Assembly: GCF_009668025.1 (NCBI RefSeq)
Contig: NZ_WJXZ01000001.1
Coordinates: 239,814 to 303,813, forward strand
Direction of reading: 5' to 3'
DNA from: Larkinella terrae
GTDB lineage: Bacteria; Bacteroidota; Bacteroidia; Cytophagales; Spirosomataceae
Length of the DNA: 64,000 nt
In this document: in pieces, positions 53,598 to 63,587 of the stretch
Layout: every line of letters begins with the position of its first letter
How positions within the stretch are numbered: the stretch's first letter is position 1
Translations under genes and position numbers: made by a program
Notes under the pieces: model-generated
Told to the model about the DNA's origin: nothing
Database searches by the model: none
The model's input: the letters and a program-made list of their open reading frames with translations, nothing else

Positions 53598-53724
53598 GAG
53601 GTCCTCCCGGATTTGCAATGCCCACTTTTTAGGGCCAAGGTCAATTGTCTAATAGACTTCTGCCGTCATCGGACATTATAGGGTTACATATCTCTTCACC
53701 AAGCCCGTTTGGAAGCAGTTTATA

Positions 53725-54567
53725 TCAGTTCGTTCGTTTGTTTAGCCAATTGAGAATATCGGTCATGACAACCTCCTTGTCCAGGTCATTCAGTAAATCG
53801 TGATAATGTCCCTCATATAATTTTAGCGTTTTATCCGTGGACGACGCATGATCATAAAAATACTGACTTCCGGCAGGCCTGGTTGCTTTGTCGGCACTAC
53901 CGTGAAGAATCAGCAGGGGGAGTTGGATGGTAGCCATTTCGGTCTTCAACCGTTCGTCAGCAAGGGATAATTGCTGTACGGTTTTCGTCGGCTGAACTTC
54001 ATCGGCGATGAGCGGGTCGTTATTCATAAAATCAACGACGGCCTGATCGCGGGAAAAATCTTCGTTTTTTAACCGCAGCACATGAGCGTGCGGAAACACG
54101 TGGCTCAGACCCCGTAAAACGGCCACGGCGAAATCGGGGGCAGGTACCTGAAACGCGAAACTTTCGCAAATAAACCCGCTGAGCTTGTTCTGATGCTCCA
54201 GGGCATAAATACAGGACAAAACACCGCCTGCACTGTGCCCTAGTAAAAAGATGGGTAACCCTGGATGAGCCGCTTTTGCAATGTCTATTAACTTATCAAG
54301 CTCTTTAACAAACTCCTCATAGTCAGCCATGTAATACCGTTCACCGTCTGATTCTCCCCTGCCCGGAAAGTCAATCCCGTATACGTCATACTGCTGGGCG
54401 GTTAGCTGTTCGGCCGGCCATTGAAAATAGCCGCTGTGCGAATTAAAGCCGTGAGCAAACACCACTACCGCTTTGGGCGTATCAGCTGCTTTCCAATGTT
54501 TATAAGCGACATTCAATCCTTGTTCCGAAATGAACGTATTTGTCTGTACTGGGTTAAGGGCGTGCAT
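53725..54567 (-). CDS. Monoacylglycerol lipase-like alpha/beta hydrolase
   Basis: The 280-residue protein has the serine aminopeptidase S33/Hydrolase_4 layout. The oxyanion-hole motif is VVVFAHGFNSHSGYF near 35-48, the nucleophile Ser lies in LLGHSAGGVLS near 110, the Asp in LHGSADKATRP near 225 and the His in EGHYHDLLND near 255. GIDFPGRGESDG after strand 4 is typical of lysophospholipases. There is no signal peptide, so it is cytoplasmic. It belongs to host DNA to the right of the element. Confidence 0.88.
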   Translation of the reverse strand: MHALNPVQTNTFISEQGLNVAYKHWKAADTPKAVVVFAHGFNSHSGYFQWPAEQLTAQQYDVYGIDFPGRGESDGERYYMADYEEFVKELDKLIDIAKAAHPGLPIFLLGHSAGGVLSCIYALEHQNKLSGFICESFAFQVPAPDFAVAVLRGLSHVFPHAHVLRLKNEDFSRDQAVVDFMNNDPLIADEVQPTKTVQQLSLADERLKTEMATIQLPLLILHGSADKATRPAGSQYFYDHASSTDKTLKLYEGHYHDLLNDLDKEVVMTDILNWLNKRTN

Positions 54568-54734
54568 ACGCTTTGCGGGGTTTGGTGGCTAAAAACTACT
54601 GATTCACTGGGTACATTATCCGTATAAAGCAACCATCCTGCGAAAACTAACCAATCCATTTACACCCGAAAAATAGTAACCGGGTATATCAGGGATTGGT
54701 TAATTCTATCCAGGTTTAAGCGAACCTGTTCAGC

Positions 54735-55502
54735 TTAGTTAACAGCCTGGCTGGCCGCTTCCAGAATCACCTCCAGAACCTGGTTGGGTTTAGACAACAT
54801 GGCTACGTGGCATGATTTCAGAATAGTTGTTTTGGCCTTTGCCCGCTGAGCCATTAAGCGTTCCAGATCGGGGTTGATGGTCTTGTCTTCCGAAGCCACA
54901 ATATACCAGGAAGGTTTCTGTTTCCAGGCCACTTTACTCGCCACCCCCTTAAATACGTCTGGGGAAGTCGGCTGTTGTACCGCAAAAACCAACTCCTGTT
55001 CCTGCGCCGAAAGATCATTGGCAAATACCTTCGATATGCCTTCTTTGGTAAGACTAATGAACCCACCTTCTGCCTGAAAAAAGGAGGCAAGTTGGGTCGG
55101 TGCCGCTTGTTCACTTAATGAGGGAACCGTTTCATCCTTTTCGGGGGCGTAGGCCGCCACATAAACCAAGGCTTTTACCTTTGGATGATCGCCGGCTTCC
55201 GTGATCACAAACCCTCCCCAGGAATGACCAACCAAAACGACATCACCACCGGCAATAGCGATAGCCCGTTGGGTAGCCGCAATATCGTTCTCGAGTGTGG
55301 TAGTCGGGTTCTGTACGGATATAACTTTAAACCCTCGGGCAACCAGGAGCGGGATGACTTTGTTCCATGACGATCCATCGGCCCATAAGCCATGCACAAA
55401 GATAATAGTGGGTTTTGTTGCTTCCATTTTTTTTGTCTGAGCGTTTGAAGTGGAAATAGATACGATTACCGCCGATAATAGAAGTAGGGCTGCGATTTTC
55501 AT
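54735..55502 (-). CDS. Exported alpha/beta hydrolase
   Basis: The 255-residue protein has an N-terminal signal peptide (IAALLLLSAVIVSISTSNAQ). The fold motifs are TIIFVHGLWADGSSWNKV, nucleophile Ser in LVGHSWGGFVI near 107 and a final His in CHVAMLSKPNQV. It resembles esterase or haloperoxidase-like hydrolases. It is a separate unit from the lipase-like gene, 170 bases apart on the same strand. Confidence 0.87.
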   Translation of the reverse strand: MKIAALLLLSAVIVSISTSNAQTKKMEATKPTIIFVHGLWADGSSWNKVIPLLVARGFKVISVQNPTTTLENDIAATQRAIAIAGGDVVLVGHSWGGFVITEAGDHPKVKALVYVAAYAPEKDETVPSLSEQAAPTQLASFFQAEGGFISLTKEGISKVFANDLSAQEQELVFAVQQPTSPDVFKGVASKVAWKQKPSWYIVASEDKTINPDLERLMAQRAKAKTTILKSCHVAMLSKPNQVLEVILEAASQAVN

Positions 55503-55895
55503 AAGATGCTGGTTATTAAGTGGAAGAGATAGTAAGGACGATCACAAACAGGTTGCCAGTTGCCGAACGGTTGTCCGAACGTAAGTATCAACAGCTTGGC
55601 CCTCCCTGTTGCGAAAAACGGATGTCGTTTGGGCTTTTCCTGAATTCATGAAACGTATTGTAAACAGCTTGTCCTTGATAAAAAGGGCTGCAAACAATTT
55701 CGTACCAGAAAATCATTGAGAAGAAGAAAATATGAGCAATTGACGTAATTAATTAATTTTCAATGCTTTGGGCTATTTTATTGAAGCGCTAAAATAAAAA
55801 ACGGAACCTTCCCGCTCCACTATTTTTGGAGGCTATAAAATCCGACTCCTAAACTTTTGGAGGGGATATGAGCAGGCATAACCTGTAAGGTCCTG
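55503..55895. other. Gene-free stretch of about 390 bases
   Basis: No coding frame is supported. TTTTTGGAGGC near 55821-55832 and CTTTTGGAGGG near 55853-55864 form a short direct repeat. The region should hold the promoter of the hydrolase gene on the minus strand and the end of the response regulator gene. Confidence 0.4.
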
Positions 55896-57857
55896 TCAGT
55901 TGCCTAAATCGCCCCGCTGAATACCTAACTTCGCTAGTCTGGCTTCCAGAGTTGTCGGCTTTATTTTCAGTAATTCGGCGGCCCCATTGGCCCCCCGTAT
56001 AAGGCCGTTCGTTTTTTTGAGAACGGAGATAAGGTACTCCCTTTCTGTCTCCTGCTGGATGCGCCTGACATCCCCGAGTGTTTCGATCTCAGCCTTGCCG
56101 GCTGCTCGGTCAGCTGTCCCCAAGAGGCTTTGCTTTAATTCCAGTTCAGATTGACCGTCATTGAGGATCACCGATCGTTCCAGTACATTCTCGAGTTCAC
56201 GAATGTTTCCCGGCCAGCTATACGCCTGCAATTCGGCTATCATGGCGGCCGATAGACCGTTGAAATTCTTCTTGAACTCGTTGCAGAACCGGTTGGCAAA
56301 ATAAACGGCCAGGGCTTGTATATCGCTTTTGCGTTCGCGCAGGGGCGGTAAGGTGATCGGAAACACATTAAGCCGATAATACAGGTCAAGCCGGAACCGG
56401 CCTTCGGCCACTTCACGTTCCAGATTTCGGTTCGTAGCGGCTACAATGCGCACATCGACTTTCCGGGGCGACTTGCTCCCGACCGGATCAATTTCCTTTT
56501 CCTGTAAAACCCGCAGCAACTGCACCTGCATGTCCAGCGGCATTTCGCCGATCTCGTCTAAAAATAGCGTCCCTTCATGAGCTTGTTCAAACTTTCCTTT
56601 TCTCTTTTCGATAGCGCCGGTAAAGGCACCTTTCTCATGGCCAAACAGCTCGGACTCGATTAGGGAAGCTGGAATGGCGGCACAATTCACTTTGATGAAA
56701 GGACCGTCTCGGCGTGCAGAGAGCGAGTGAATGGCCTGGGCGATGCTTTCTTTTCCGGTACCGCTTTCGCCAAGCAGTAACACTGACGTTTTGTACGGCG
56801 CCACCTGCGTTACCAGATCTAAGGCGGCCAGCAAAAGCGGATGATTCCCGATTATGCGTTTAAATTCAGAAACAGTGCCCTGGTGATCCTCGGCTTTCTC
56901 CTGCTGCCTATCGGCCGACAGCGGCATCGTGGATGTGAAGGATGGGACAGACCGGACTAGTTTTTCGGTAACGCTGGTCAAGCCGCTTCCGAAATGAGTC
57001 AACGCGGCCAGGTGACTTTGCGTGTACAGGGCAGGCCGACGACTATAAAACGAATAATGAACCCAGGAGCCATTGCTCAGAGCAACTGGACATACCAGAT
57101 AGGATTCTAAGCTGAACGTGTTTAACCAAATCGTTTGCATTGGCGTCACGGGGGCAGCATCGGTCGTGACTCCGTTGTAATAAGTAGCCACAGAGGGAGC
57201 TATATCGCTGTTTTCCTGCATTGTGGATAAGGCGTCGCTTTTTAAACCGGAGATTGTTTGTAGCTCTTCCTTTCCAATAAACTGATATTCATCAAACCCA
57301 ACGCGCAAATAACCGTAATCACTACCCGAAAGTGGCCGGGTTTCGCACACGATGAGATCAAACGGTATAAACGGTCGTAGGGCCCGGGCGATCTTTAAAA
57401 ACGTCTGCTTACCGTCCGAGTCTTCCTGGCTAATCTCCAGCAGTTGTTTTTCCAGCAGTGCTTCCTGCTGCCATTTTGATTCGAGCTTATTCTTGTGGAG
57501 ATACACGGCAATATCCAAGGCCACCAGCAAATCCTTCTCCCTGAATGGCTTGACGAGAAAGCCATAGGGTTCCGTTTTTTTCGCTTCTTCGAGTATCTTT
57601 TGGCTTGAATTGGCGGATAAATAAACAAAGGCAATGTTTTCAGCCTTGAGTTTTCGGGCCAGATCAATGCCCGATTCGCTTCCATTCAACCGGATGTCCA
57701 GCAGCACGAGGTCGTGTTTATCCCGTTGCAGATTCTCATAAGCCTGCTCAGCCGAAGTGGCGATACCGCTCACCGTGTAGCCGGCCTTCCTTAAGAGTAG
57801 CCGCAGCGAATTGGCTACCACAAACTCGTCTTCAACAATCAGAATCCTGGTGCTCAT
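55896..57857 (-). CDS. Sigma-54-dependent response regulator (REC-GAF-AAA+-HTH)
   Basis: The 653-residue protein begins with a receiver domain (ILIVEDEFVVANSLRLLLRKAG, phospho-acceptor Asp in LVLLDIRLNG near 54, Lys in FLVKPFRE near 104). A GAF-like part (about 150-300) is followed by the AAA+ domain with Walker A GESGTGKES near 365, the sigma-54 contact motif GAFTGA near 425 and Walker B FLDEIGEMP, then a Fis-type HTH (GANGAAELLKIKPTTLEARLAKLG). It activates sigma-54 promoters. It starts 9 bases after its kinase ends, so the pair is one operon. Confidence 0.93.
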   Translation of the reverse strand: MSTRILIVEDEFVVANSLRLLLRKAGYTVSGIATSAEQAYENLQRDKHDLVLLDIRLNGSESGIDLARKLKAENIAFVYLSANSSQKILEEAKKTEPYGFLVKPFREKDLLVALDIAVYLHKNKLESKWQQEALLEKQLLEISQEDSDGKQTFLKIARALRPFIPFDLIVCETRPLSGSDYGYLRVGFDEYQFIGKEELQTISGLKSDALSTMQENSDIAPSVATYYNGVTTDAAPVTPMQTIWLNTFSLESYLVCPVALSNGSWVHYSFYSRRPALYTQSHLAALTHFGSGLTSVTEKLVRSVPSFTSTMPLSADRQQEKAEDHQGTVSEFKRIIGNHPLLLAALDLVTQVAPYKTSVLLLGESGTGKESIAQAIHSLSARRDGPFIKVNCAAIPASLIESELFGHEKGAFTGAIEKRKGKFEQAHEGTLFLDEIGEMPLDMQVQLLRVLQEKEIDPVGSKSPRKVDVRIVAATNRNLEREVAEGRFRLDLYYRLNVFPITLPPLRERKSDIQALAVYFANRFCNEFKKNFNGLSAAMIAELQAYSWPGNIRELENVLERSVILNDGQSELELKQSLLGTADRAAGKAEIETLGDVRRIQQETEREYLISVLKKTNGLIRGANGAAELLKIKPTTLEARLAKLGIQRGDLGN

Positions 57858-57866
57858 AGCCGTTGG

Positions 57867-60362
57867 TTACGAAATGTTTTCGGGCAGGTTTGTCGGCGAG
57901 TAATGCCTGCTTACGGGAATAAACCGGACGGTCACAAGCACACCGGTACTGCTTTCAATCGTGAAGGACCCGTTCAACTGCCTGGCAAGCCCCTGCATCA
58001 GCTCAAGGCCAAGGGAATTTGACTCCTTTGTGTCAAGACTTGTGGGGAGGCCAATGCCGTTATCCGCAATTTTCAATACAAAATAATCGGGTCCGTCGTG
58101 CTGTAGCTCGATACGCACAACCCCTTTCTGACCCTGTAGAAAAGCATGTTTCATGGTATTGACAATACTTTCGGTGACGATCAGCCCCAGCGGAATTGCC
58201 TGTGATACATCCAGGAATAAGGGCTCAATCGTCTGTTTGAACGTAATCTGGCCGCCCTCATCGAAGCTCTCCTGCAAATAACTTATCAGCTCGTTGATGT
58301 AGTCAGGCATGGACAGGCTAGACGTATTTTCATCCTGGTAGAGCTTTTGATGAATCAAGGCCATCGCCTGCATCCGGCGCAGGCTGTCCGTTACGGCCAG
58401 TTTGGCTCTTTCATCCTGCAAATACATCGATTGTGAATAGAGCAGGCTGGTTACCATCTGAAGATTGTTTTTAACCCGATGATGAACTTCCTTCAGCAAC
58501 CATTCTTTTTCTTTGAGGAGTTTGTCCTGCTCGGTAGTCAGTGTTTCCAGGAAATTATTTTTCTGATCCAGTTCCCGCTGATTCGCGACCAGTTTGCTGT
58601 TCGTTCGTTGTTTGATGATATACCGGTTGACTAAGAGCGCGATAATGATCAGTAGGAGTACCAGACCCGCTACCACTATATTTCTGGTCCGGTGCGCCTG
58701 CTCCGTCCGCAAACGCTCCAGCTGATTCTGGCTGTTGAGTAACTGGATATCTTTATCTTTTTTCTCAGCCTCATATTTCACCAGTAATTCCTCGGTTCGT
58801 TTTCGCTGTTCATGACTAAACAGTGAGTCGGTAAACTCGTAACTATGCTTCAGGTGCCTGATCGCGTCCAGATGACGCCCCTCTACAGAATCAATTTTGA
58901 ACAGATTATAATAATAATTATCCTTAGCCAGTATATCAAATGAAGATATGTAGCCTTTCCCCCGCTCAAGATAGTCCCTCGCTTGCCGGGTTTTCCCGAT
59001 TGTGCGGTAAAAGGAAGAAATCTGAAAAAATGCCGCTGGAAATTCGTCATGAACATATTCCACCGGAAATTTTTCCGCCATCGTCAAAAATACCTGGTAA
59101 TTGGTTTCCGCAAGACTGAACTTCTTTAAACTCTCATAGGACCTTCCCAGCAGCAAGGCGAAATGCATCCTGTGAAAGTGCGTGTTTGGCGGATAGAGTC
59201 GCTGGGCTTCCTTTAGCAGCGATAAGGCGTCTTTGGCTCTGCCCATGTCGTTCAGCGTCAGCACTTTGCCGATCAGCGCACTGTACCAGAATAATCTTGT
59301 TCCAGATGACCGATGCTTCAACCCTTTATCGTACCAGAACAGGGCTTCATTCAACTTCAGAAGCCGTGCATACACTTGCCCCCTTCGGGTGTAAAAGTAA
59401 CTGATAAAGGTAGAATCGGCTCTGGAGGCCAGGCCTGCCAGACTTTTGTTGGAATAGGTTAGCGCATCAGTCTGCGTTCCTTTTCGGGAAGCCAGCCAGG
59501 ATAAGGCATCGTAGGGGTATTGCTGTTGTCGAAAGTTGATCCGGGCCTGGAGGTTGACAATCGTGCGTAAGTAATCTTCGGCTACCTTATATTTTTTAGC
59601 GACAAAGTATTCAATGTTTATCAGAGACAGGGTTTCTATTTCCTTTACTTTATCATTGACTTTCCGAAAAATGGCCAGGGCTTTTTCAAATTTCTTAAGC
59701 CTCTCAGGGTCTCCGTAATGAAGTTGTTCTCCGGCGCGCAGGAGCAGGTTGGCGGATGCCCGTTCGTTTCCTGCCCGATCGCATCGGGCGATCAGGTCAT
59801 CGAATACGCGCTGACCCTCGGTAGCAAAGCCCGACTGATGAAGCCAGTAAGCCCGGAGTGTCCTACTGGCAACCTGCCATTGAAGAGGTGCTTTCTGACT
59901 CAGCCGTATAGCTTCGTCGATGTATGTTGAGGCCTGATCGAGGTCGGCCTTTTCGGTGCCCGGCTTAAAAACAAAGTAACTGCCCAAGTCCAGCAATAAC
60001 GGCAGCCGTGCTTCCTGCCGCAGTTTGCTGAGCAATACGCTGGCATCTGCTACTTTTCCGACATCCAGCAACCGGCTCCCCACAGTCGGTTTTCCGTCGC
60101 TGTATGCCTCATTGTAAGCCAGCAGCGGGCTTAACTGATACACCTTGCAGGGAATCTGTATCGAACTGTCCATATCCAGTTGCCCCTGACTAACCGTATG
60201 GATGTATTGCGCTGTAATGCGGATCAGCAATCGCTGTCTGGCCACGTCGTTGTACTCCGCCCGGCTACGTTGCGCCCTGGCGTAATAGCCAGAGATGGCA
60301 ACGATGACCACTGTGCATACGATAAGTTGTCCAGGACGTGTAAGGAGAGACTTACAGTTCAT
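57867..60362 (-). CDS. TPR sensor histidine kinase (HisKA_2 type)
   Basis: The 831-residue protein has a signal-like N-terminus (IVCTVVIVAISGYYARA), about 500 residues of TPR repeats, one membrane span near 570-590 (NIVVAGLVLLLIIIALLVNRY), a coiled coil and a HisKA_2/HATPase domain: the phospho-His lies in LLKEVHHRVKNNLQMVTSLL near 638, Asn in ESIVNTMKHAF, and ADNGIGLP and SLGLELMQGLARQL complete the ATP pocket. It signals to the regulator encoded directly downstream. The signal sensed is unknown. Confidence 0.92.
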   Translation of the reverse strand: MNCKSLLTRPGQLIVCTVVIVAISGYYARAQRSRAEYNDVARQRLLIRITAQYIHTVSQGQLDMDSSIQIPCKVYQLSPLLAYNEAYSDGKPTVGSRLLDVGKVADASVLLSKLRQEARLPLLLDLGSYFVFKPGTEKADLDQASTYIDEAIRLSQKAPLQWQVASRTLRAYWLHQSGFATEGQRVFDDLIARCDRAGNERASANLLLRAGEQLHYGDPERLKKFEKALAIFRKVNDKVKEIETLSLINIEYFVAKKYKVAEDYLRTIVNLQARINFRQQQYPYDALSWLASRKGTQTDALTYSNKSLAGLASRADSTFISYFYTRRGQVYARLLKLNEALFWYDKGLKHRSSGTRLFWYSALIGKVLTLNDMGRAKDALSLLKEAQRLYPPNTHFHRMHFALLLGRSYESLKKFSLAETNYQVFLTMAEKFPVEYVHDEFPAAFFQISSFYRTIGKTRQARDYLERGKGYISSFDILAKDNYYYNLFKIDSVEGRHLDAIRHLKHSYEFTDSLFSHEQRKRTEELLVKYEAEKKDKDIQLLNSQNQLERLRTEQAHRTRNIVVAGLVLLLIIIALLVNRYIIKQRTNSKLVANQRELDQKNNFLETLTTEQDKLLKEKEWLLKEVHHRVKNNLQMVTSLLYSQSMYLQDERAKLAVTDSLRRMQAMALIHQKLYQDENTSSLSMPDYINELISYLQESFDEGGQITFKQTIEPLFLDVSQAIPLGLIVTESIVNTMKHAFLQGQKGVVRIELQHDGPDYFVLKIADNGIGLPTSLDTKESNSLGLELMQGLARQLNGSFTIESSTGVLVTVRFIPVSRHYSPTNLPENIS

Positions 60363-60516
60363 CAGAAGCGGATAAGTATGTCGACATAATCAAACGTATC
60401 TCACTATCAATCCCATCAGTTAAAGGTAATGACTAAACAGACAACTAGTAGGTTGAGGATTCTCCGTTTTTCAAAAGCCTCTATACTCTTCAACTGTGAT
60501 ACATATTGTTTGAGGT

Positions 60517-61102
60517 TGAGGTCCTCCCGAAAAGCGTACCGGTCAAAGATTGAGGATCAGACGTTCATTTGTTGATTTTTCATTCCCCTCTCCAACCGAC
60601 CGGCGGCCCGGCTCATTTGGCGTTAGTCCTCCGAGTGAGCTATGGGGTCGGAAGTTATTGTATTCCTGCCGCCAGTGTTCAATTTTTTCCTGAGCATCTT
60701 CCAGCGACAAGAACCAGTGAGCGTTCAAGCACTCATCCCGGAAACTGCCGTTAAACGATTCAATAAAGGGGTTATCAGTGGGTTTGCCAGGACGTGAAAA
60801 TCGAGCGTCACCTTATCATCATACGCCCATTTATCTAAGGCAAGTAAATTCACTGCCGTTATCAACCGCCGGGCGGCCCCGTTCCAGTTGTAATAGGTAG
60901 CCACGCTAATCCCCATTTTGCGGCATATTTCTGCCACAGCCACTCCAGTCTCAGATTGCTTAAGAGCAAAGACAATGGCTCCGGCCACCCGGTTGCGCTT
61001 CAGTGAACTTTGTTTTCTTCATGACGATTTGTTTGATTTAAGTTAATCCAAATCGCCCGATTTCTCTACTTCAGACTGGAACGCTTTTCCGGGGGGACGT
61101 CA
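60517..61102 (-). mobile_element. Internally deleted IS3-family element
   Basis: The ends are imperfect inverted repeats: GAGGTCCTCCCGAAAAGCG (60518-60536) on the left, and the reverse complement of the right end, near 61083-61101, gives GACGTCCCCCCGGAAAAGCG, with one gap and five differences over 27 bases. Outermost bases are TGA and TCA, as usual for IS3. Inside, the start of OrfA is seen (FALKQSETGVAVAEICRKMGISVATYY) and then, in another frame, the end of Orf[26 protein letters not shown] and [14 protein letters not shown]. About 600 bases, including the OrfA end and the first part of the DDE domain, are missing. It cannot move on its own but might with a helper. Confidence 0.82.
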
Positions 61103-61179
61103 AGATAAAGTTTGTAGATTATGCTTGCACTGTGAAGGTCAGGAGAAGAAAGACAGTAACTATGCTTTAGCGCATTGCT

Positions 61180-62508
61180 TTAGCGCATTTCGAATCGGTC
61201 AAAGTGAAATCGGCTTTCATCGAAATTGTAGCTTGAAAGTCCTTTCAGAAGGCATTCGGCAAAAGAAGAGGGACCACAAAACCAGATATCGGTATCTTCT
61301 AAACTGCCAACCGACTCATGTAATAAATCAGCGGTGAGATATTCTTGTTCCAGGGAATTCAAATGATAAAACTGCACTCCGGAGCGCCTGCATAATTCCT
61401 CTAATGAATCCGGAAACATGACGGACTTTTTACCTCGCATAGAATACCAGAAATCAATAGGCCCGTCTGTTCCACCACGCGCAGATAAATAGTCCAGACG
61501 TGCCATAAATGGCGTTATGCCAATGCCACCTGAAACCCATATTTGCCTGGTGCTTCCTATTTTGAAGGTAAACTCGCCATAAGGGCCTTCAATAATGATG
61601 TGCGCTCCGATTACGGCATGATTGGCCAGATCAGTCGTAAAATCTCCCAGTGACTTGATGGCAAACCGCATGGAGAACGGATCATCTCCTGAGGATGCGA
61701 TCGTAAACGGGTGTGGTTCGGGGTCATTTGGAAAACGCAAAAATGCATATTGCCCTGGTTCATGTTTAAATGGTTTTTGAAGCGAGAGCCGCAGATCGAG
61801 TATCCCGTCGGCATGATTATAAATCTGATCAATTGTCGCTCGTGTTTTGCGGGGAGCGCCGATCCGTTGAAACAGACAGAGTAAGGCAGCGACCACGCCA
61901 AGGGTGATCAATACCAGTAACAAATAGCCCGCTGGTGTGTCCAACCAATGTTCTTTAAGTTGAGCAGTTGCTCCGTGAAATGCCGCGAGCAAAAATAAAA
62001 CGGGAAAAACCTTATGTGTTTTGCGGAACAACCGGTAAGGAATTTTCTTGAACAACGCGATAACAACCAAGACAACTGAACCGTAAAAAGCGAATTCCGC
62101 CATTGTCACACCTGCCTGGAAAAGCGTGATTTCCAAGTCAGAAAAACGGGAGCCGTCGGTCAACTCGCCCGGATTGGGAACCAACCCCAGTTCAACCAGC
62201 CACTCGGGTACAAGCTCGCATAGCCAATGAAAAATGAGTACTAACGTCGTACCTATTCCCGTCCATTTGTGAACAACATAGGCTTTGTCCAAGCCTTTCA
62301 TAAGCCCGTTCATCCACGGCGTGCGTATGGAAATGACCATCGATAACACCATCAGTGACATTGCCGAGACGCCTGTCAGAAAAACAAGTTGTTCTCGAAG
62401 TTCCCATCCGTCAGGGTGCGAAATAAAATGTGCAGGGCCGGGTGATAGGATATAAATCACACCAGCCCACACCAGTGCGCCGGTGATCCATTTCGTTGAT
62501 AAACTCAT
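61180..62508 (-). CDS. Ferric-reductase-like transmembrane flavoprotein
   Basis: The 442-residue protein has six hydrophobic segments (about 8-210) with His residues placed for haem (KAYVVHKWTGIGTTLVLIFHWL; LFRKTHKVFPVLFLLAAFHG) as in ferric reductases and NADPH oxidases. Then come an FAD-binding barrel (FKHEPGQYAFLRFPND, HPFTIASSGDD) and a NAD-binding part (IWVSGGIGITPFMARLDYL, VQFYHLNSLEQ). Electrons pass from NAD(P)H through FAD and haem to an external acceptor. The gene is followed on the same strand by nothing recognisable; the oxidoreductase at 62563 lies just upstream. Confidence 0.87.
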   Translation of the reverse strand: MSLSTKWITGALVWAGVIYILSPGPAHFISHPDGWELREQLVFLTGVSAMSLMVLSMVISIRTPWMNGLMKGLDKAYVVHKWTGIGTTLVLIFHWLCELVPEWLVELGLVPNPGELTDGSRFSDLEITLFQAGVTMAEFAFYGSVVLVVIALFKKIPYRLFRKTHKVFPVLFLLAAFHGATAQLKEHWLDTPAGYLLLVLITLGVVAALLCLFQRIGAPRKTRATIDQIYNHADGILDLRLSLQKPFKHEPGQYAFLRFPNDPEPHPFTIASSGDDPFSMRFAIKSLGDFTTDLANHAVIGAHIIIEGPYGEFTFKIGSTRQIWVSGGIGITPFMARLDYLSARGGTDGPIDFWYSMRGKKSVMFPDSLEELCRRSGVQFYHLNSLEQEYLTADLLHESVGSLEDTDIWFCGPSSFAECLLKGLSSYNFDESRFHFDRFEMR

Positions 62509-62562
62509 GTGAACCTGGGGATCAGATAAAAGACGAATCGATTTTTGAATAGGTGATACACC

Positions 62563-63537
62563 CTAGTTAAGGGTAACAACCAGCCGTTTTCCGTCTGTTA
62601 ACGGAACATCATAGATGGATTCAATTTCAGCCAGGGGAACTGTCACTGTTTCAATGTGAAGTTTGTCGTTTGTGGCCAATTGAAACATTTCTGGCAGGAT
62701 CACTGTAAAGAGTTTTTTAACATCCTCACGGGTCCAACTTCCAAGCCCCGATCCGCTAAGCAATAGATTTACACTGCGCAAATTCGCAGCTGATAAAGCA
62801 ATCGTATCACCAGCCACGCTACCGACCGACACAAATCGGGTTTGCGCCGTAAAGTTTCCCTTACCTTTCAATGCGAGAAACAGCAGCTCTGCCGAATGGC
62901 CCCATAAATAGTCGATGATTACATGAATGGGAGTAAGCTGATGTACGGCCTGAATTTGGGCGATGAATGCTTCGTCAGACTGCTGCAATGAGATTACTTC
63001 GTTAGCGCCTAAGGTGAGCAACGTCTTCAACGATTCCGGATCGCGACCTGTTGCGATTACTTTTTGGGCCCCGTAATATTTAGCAATTTGAACGGCAACG
63101 CGACCTGTAAAGCCGGTGGCTCCGTTAATTAATACGGTGTCGCCAGGCTGCATATCGGCGCGAAACCGCAGCCCCATGGCCGCTCCGATTACAGCATTTG
63201 GAAGGGCCGCGGCTATGACATGATCCAAACCCTGTGGCACGGTAACCATCCGATCTTTATCTACAACGGCATACTCGGCGGCCATACCACCGACGCCCAA
63301 TGCATAGACACGTGTCCCGTCGGCTAACAAGCCAACGCCATCTCCACCTATGATCCGGAAGTCACCAGCCTTCTTGGTACTCGAATAATGGGTTCCGCTT
63401 GCCCGACTTCGGTCAACATGCTTAATGGCAGCAGCCAGCATCTGGATCAGTACTTCGTCTTCATTTTGTATCGTAGGATTGGGAACTTCTCTATACTCAA
63501 CCCCTCCGGTTTGCGTATTTATGACGGCGGCTTTCAT
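62563..63537 (-). CDS. Quinone oxidoreductase-like zinc-independent MDR protein
   Basis: I start at ATG 63537 (MKAAVINTQTGGVEYREVPNP); an ATG 27 bases upstream is in frame. The 324-residue protein has the GroES-like and Rossmann domains of the medium-chain dehydrogenase family: LINGATGFTGRVAVQIAKYYGA near 142-163 is the nucleotide site. The zinc-binding Cys set is missing, so it belongs to the quinone-reductase branch. It lies between the ferric-reductase-like gene and the Crp/Fnr regulator, all on the minus strand, and the Crp-like site at 63588-63621 sits just upstream of it. Confidence 0.85.
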   Translation of the reverse strand: MKAAVINTQTGGVEYREVPNPTIQNEDEVLIQMLAAAIKHVDRSRASGTHYSSTKKAGDFRIIGGDGVGLLADGTRVYALGVGGMAAEYAVVDKDRMVTVPQGLDHVIAAALPNAVIGAAMGLRFRADMQPGDTVLINGATGFTGRVAVQIAKYYGAQKVIATGRDPESLKTLLTLGANEVISLQQSDEAFIAQIQAVHQLTPIHVIIDYLWGHSAELLFLALKGKGNFTAQTRFVSVGSVAGDTIALSAANLRSVNLLLSGSGLGSWTREDVKKLFTVILPEMFQLATNDKLHIETVTVPLAEIESIYDVPLTDGKRLVVTLN

Positions 63538-63587
63538 CCTGCTTACAGTTAAATTGTAAGGCAAAATTAGGGGTCAATCCTGTAGTC

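Noticed and set aside
60725-60988. 87-codon minus-strand frame as a complete gene
   Set aside because: Only the first 35 codons are OrfA of an IS3 element; after the internal deletion the frame is out of register with OrfB, so it is part of the broken element.
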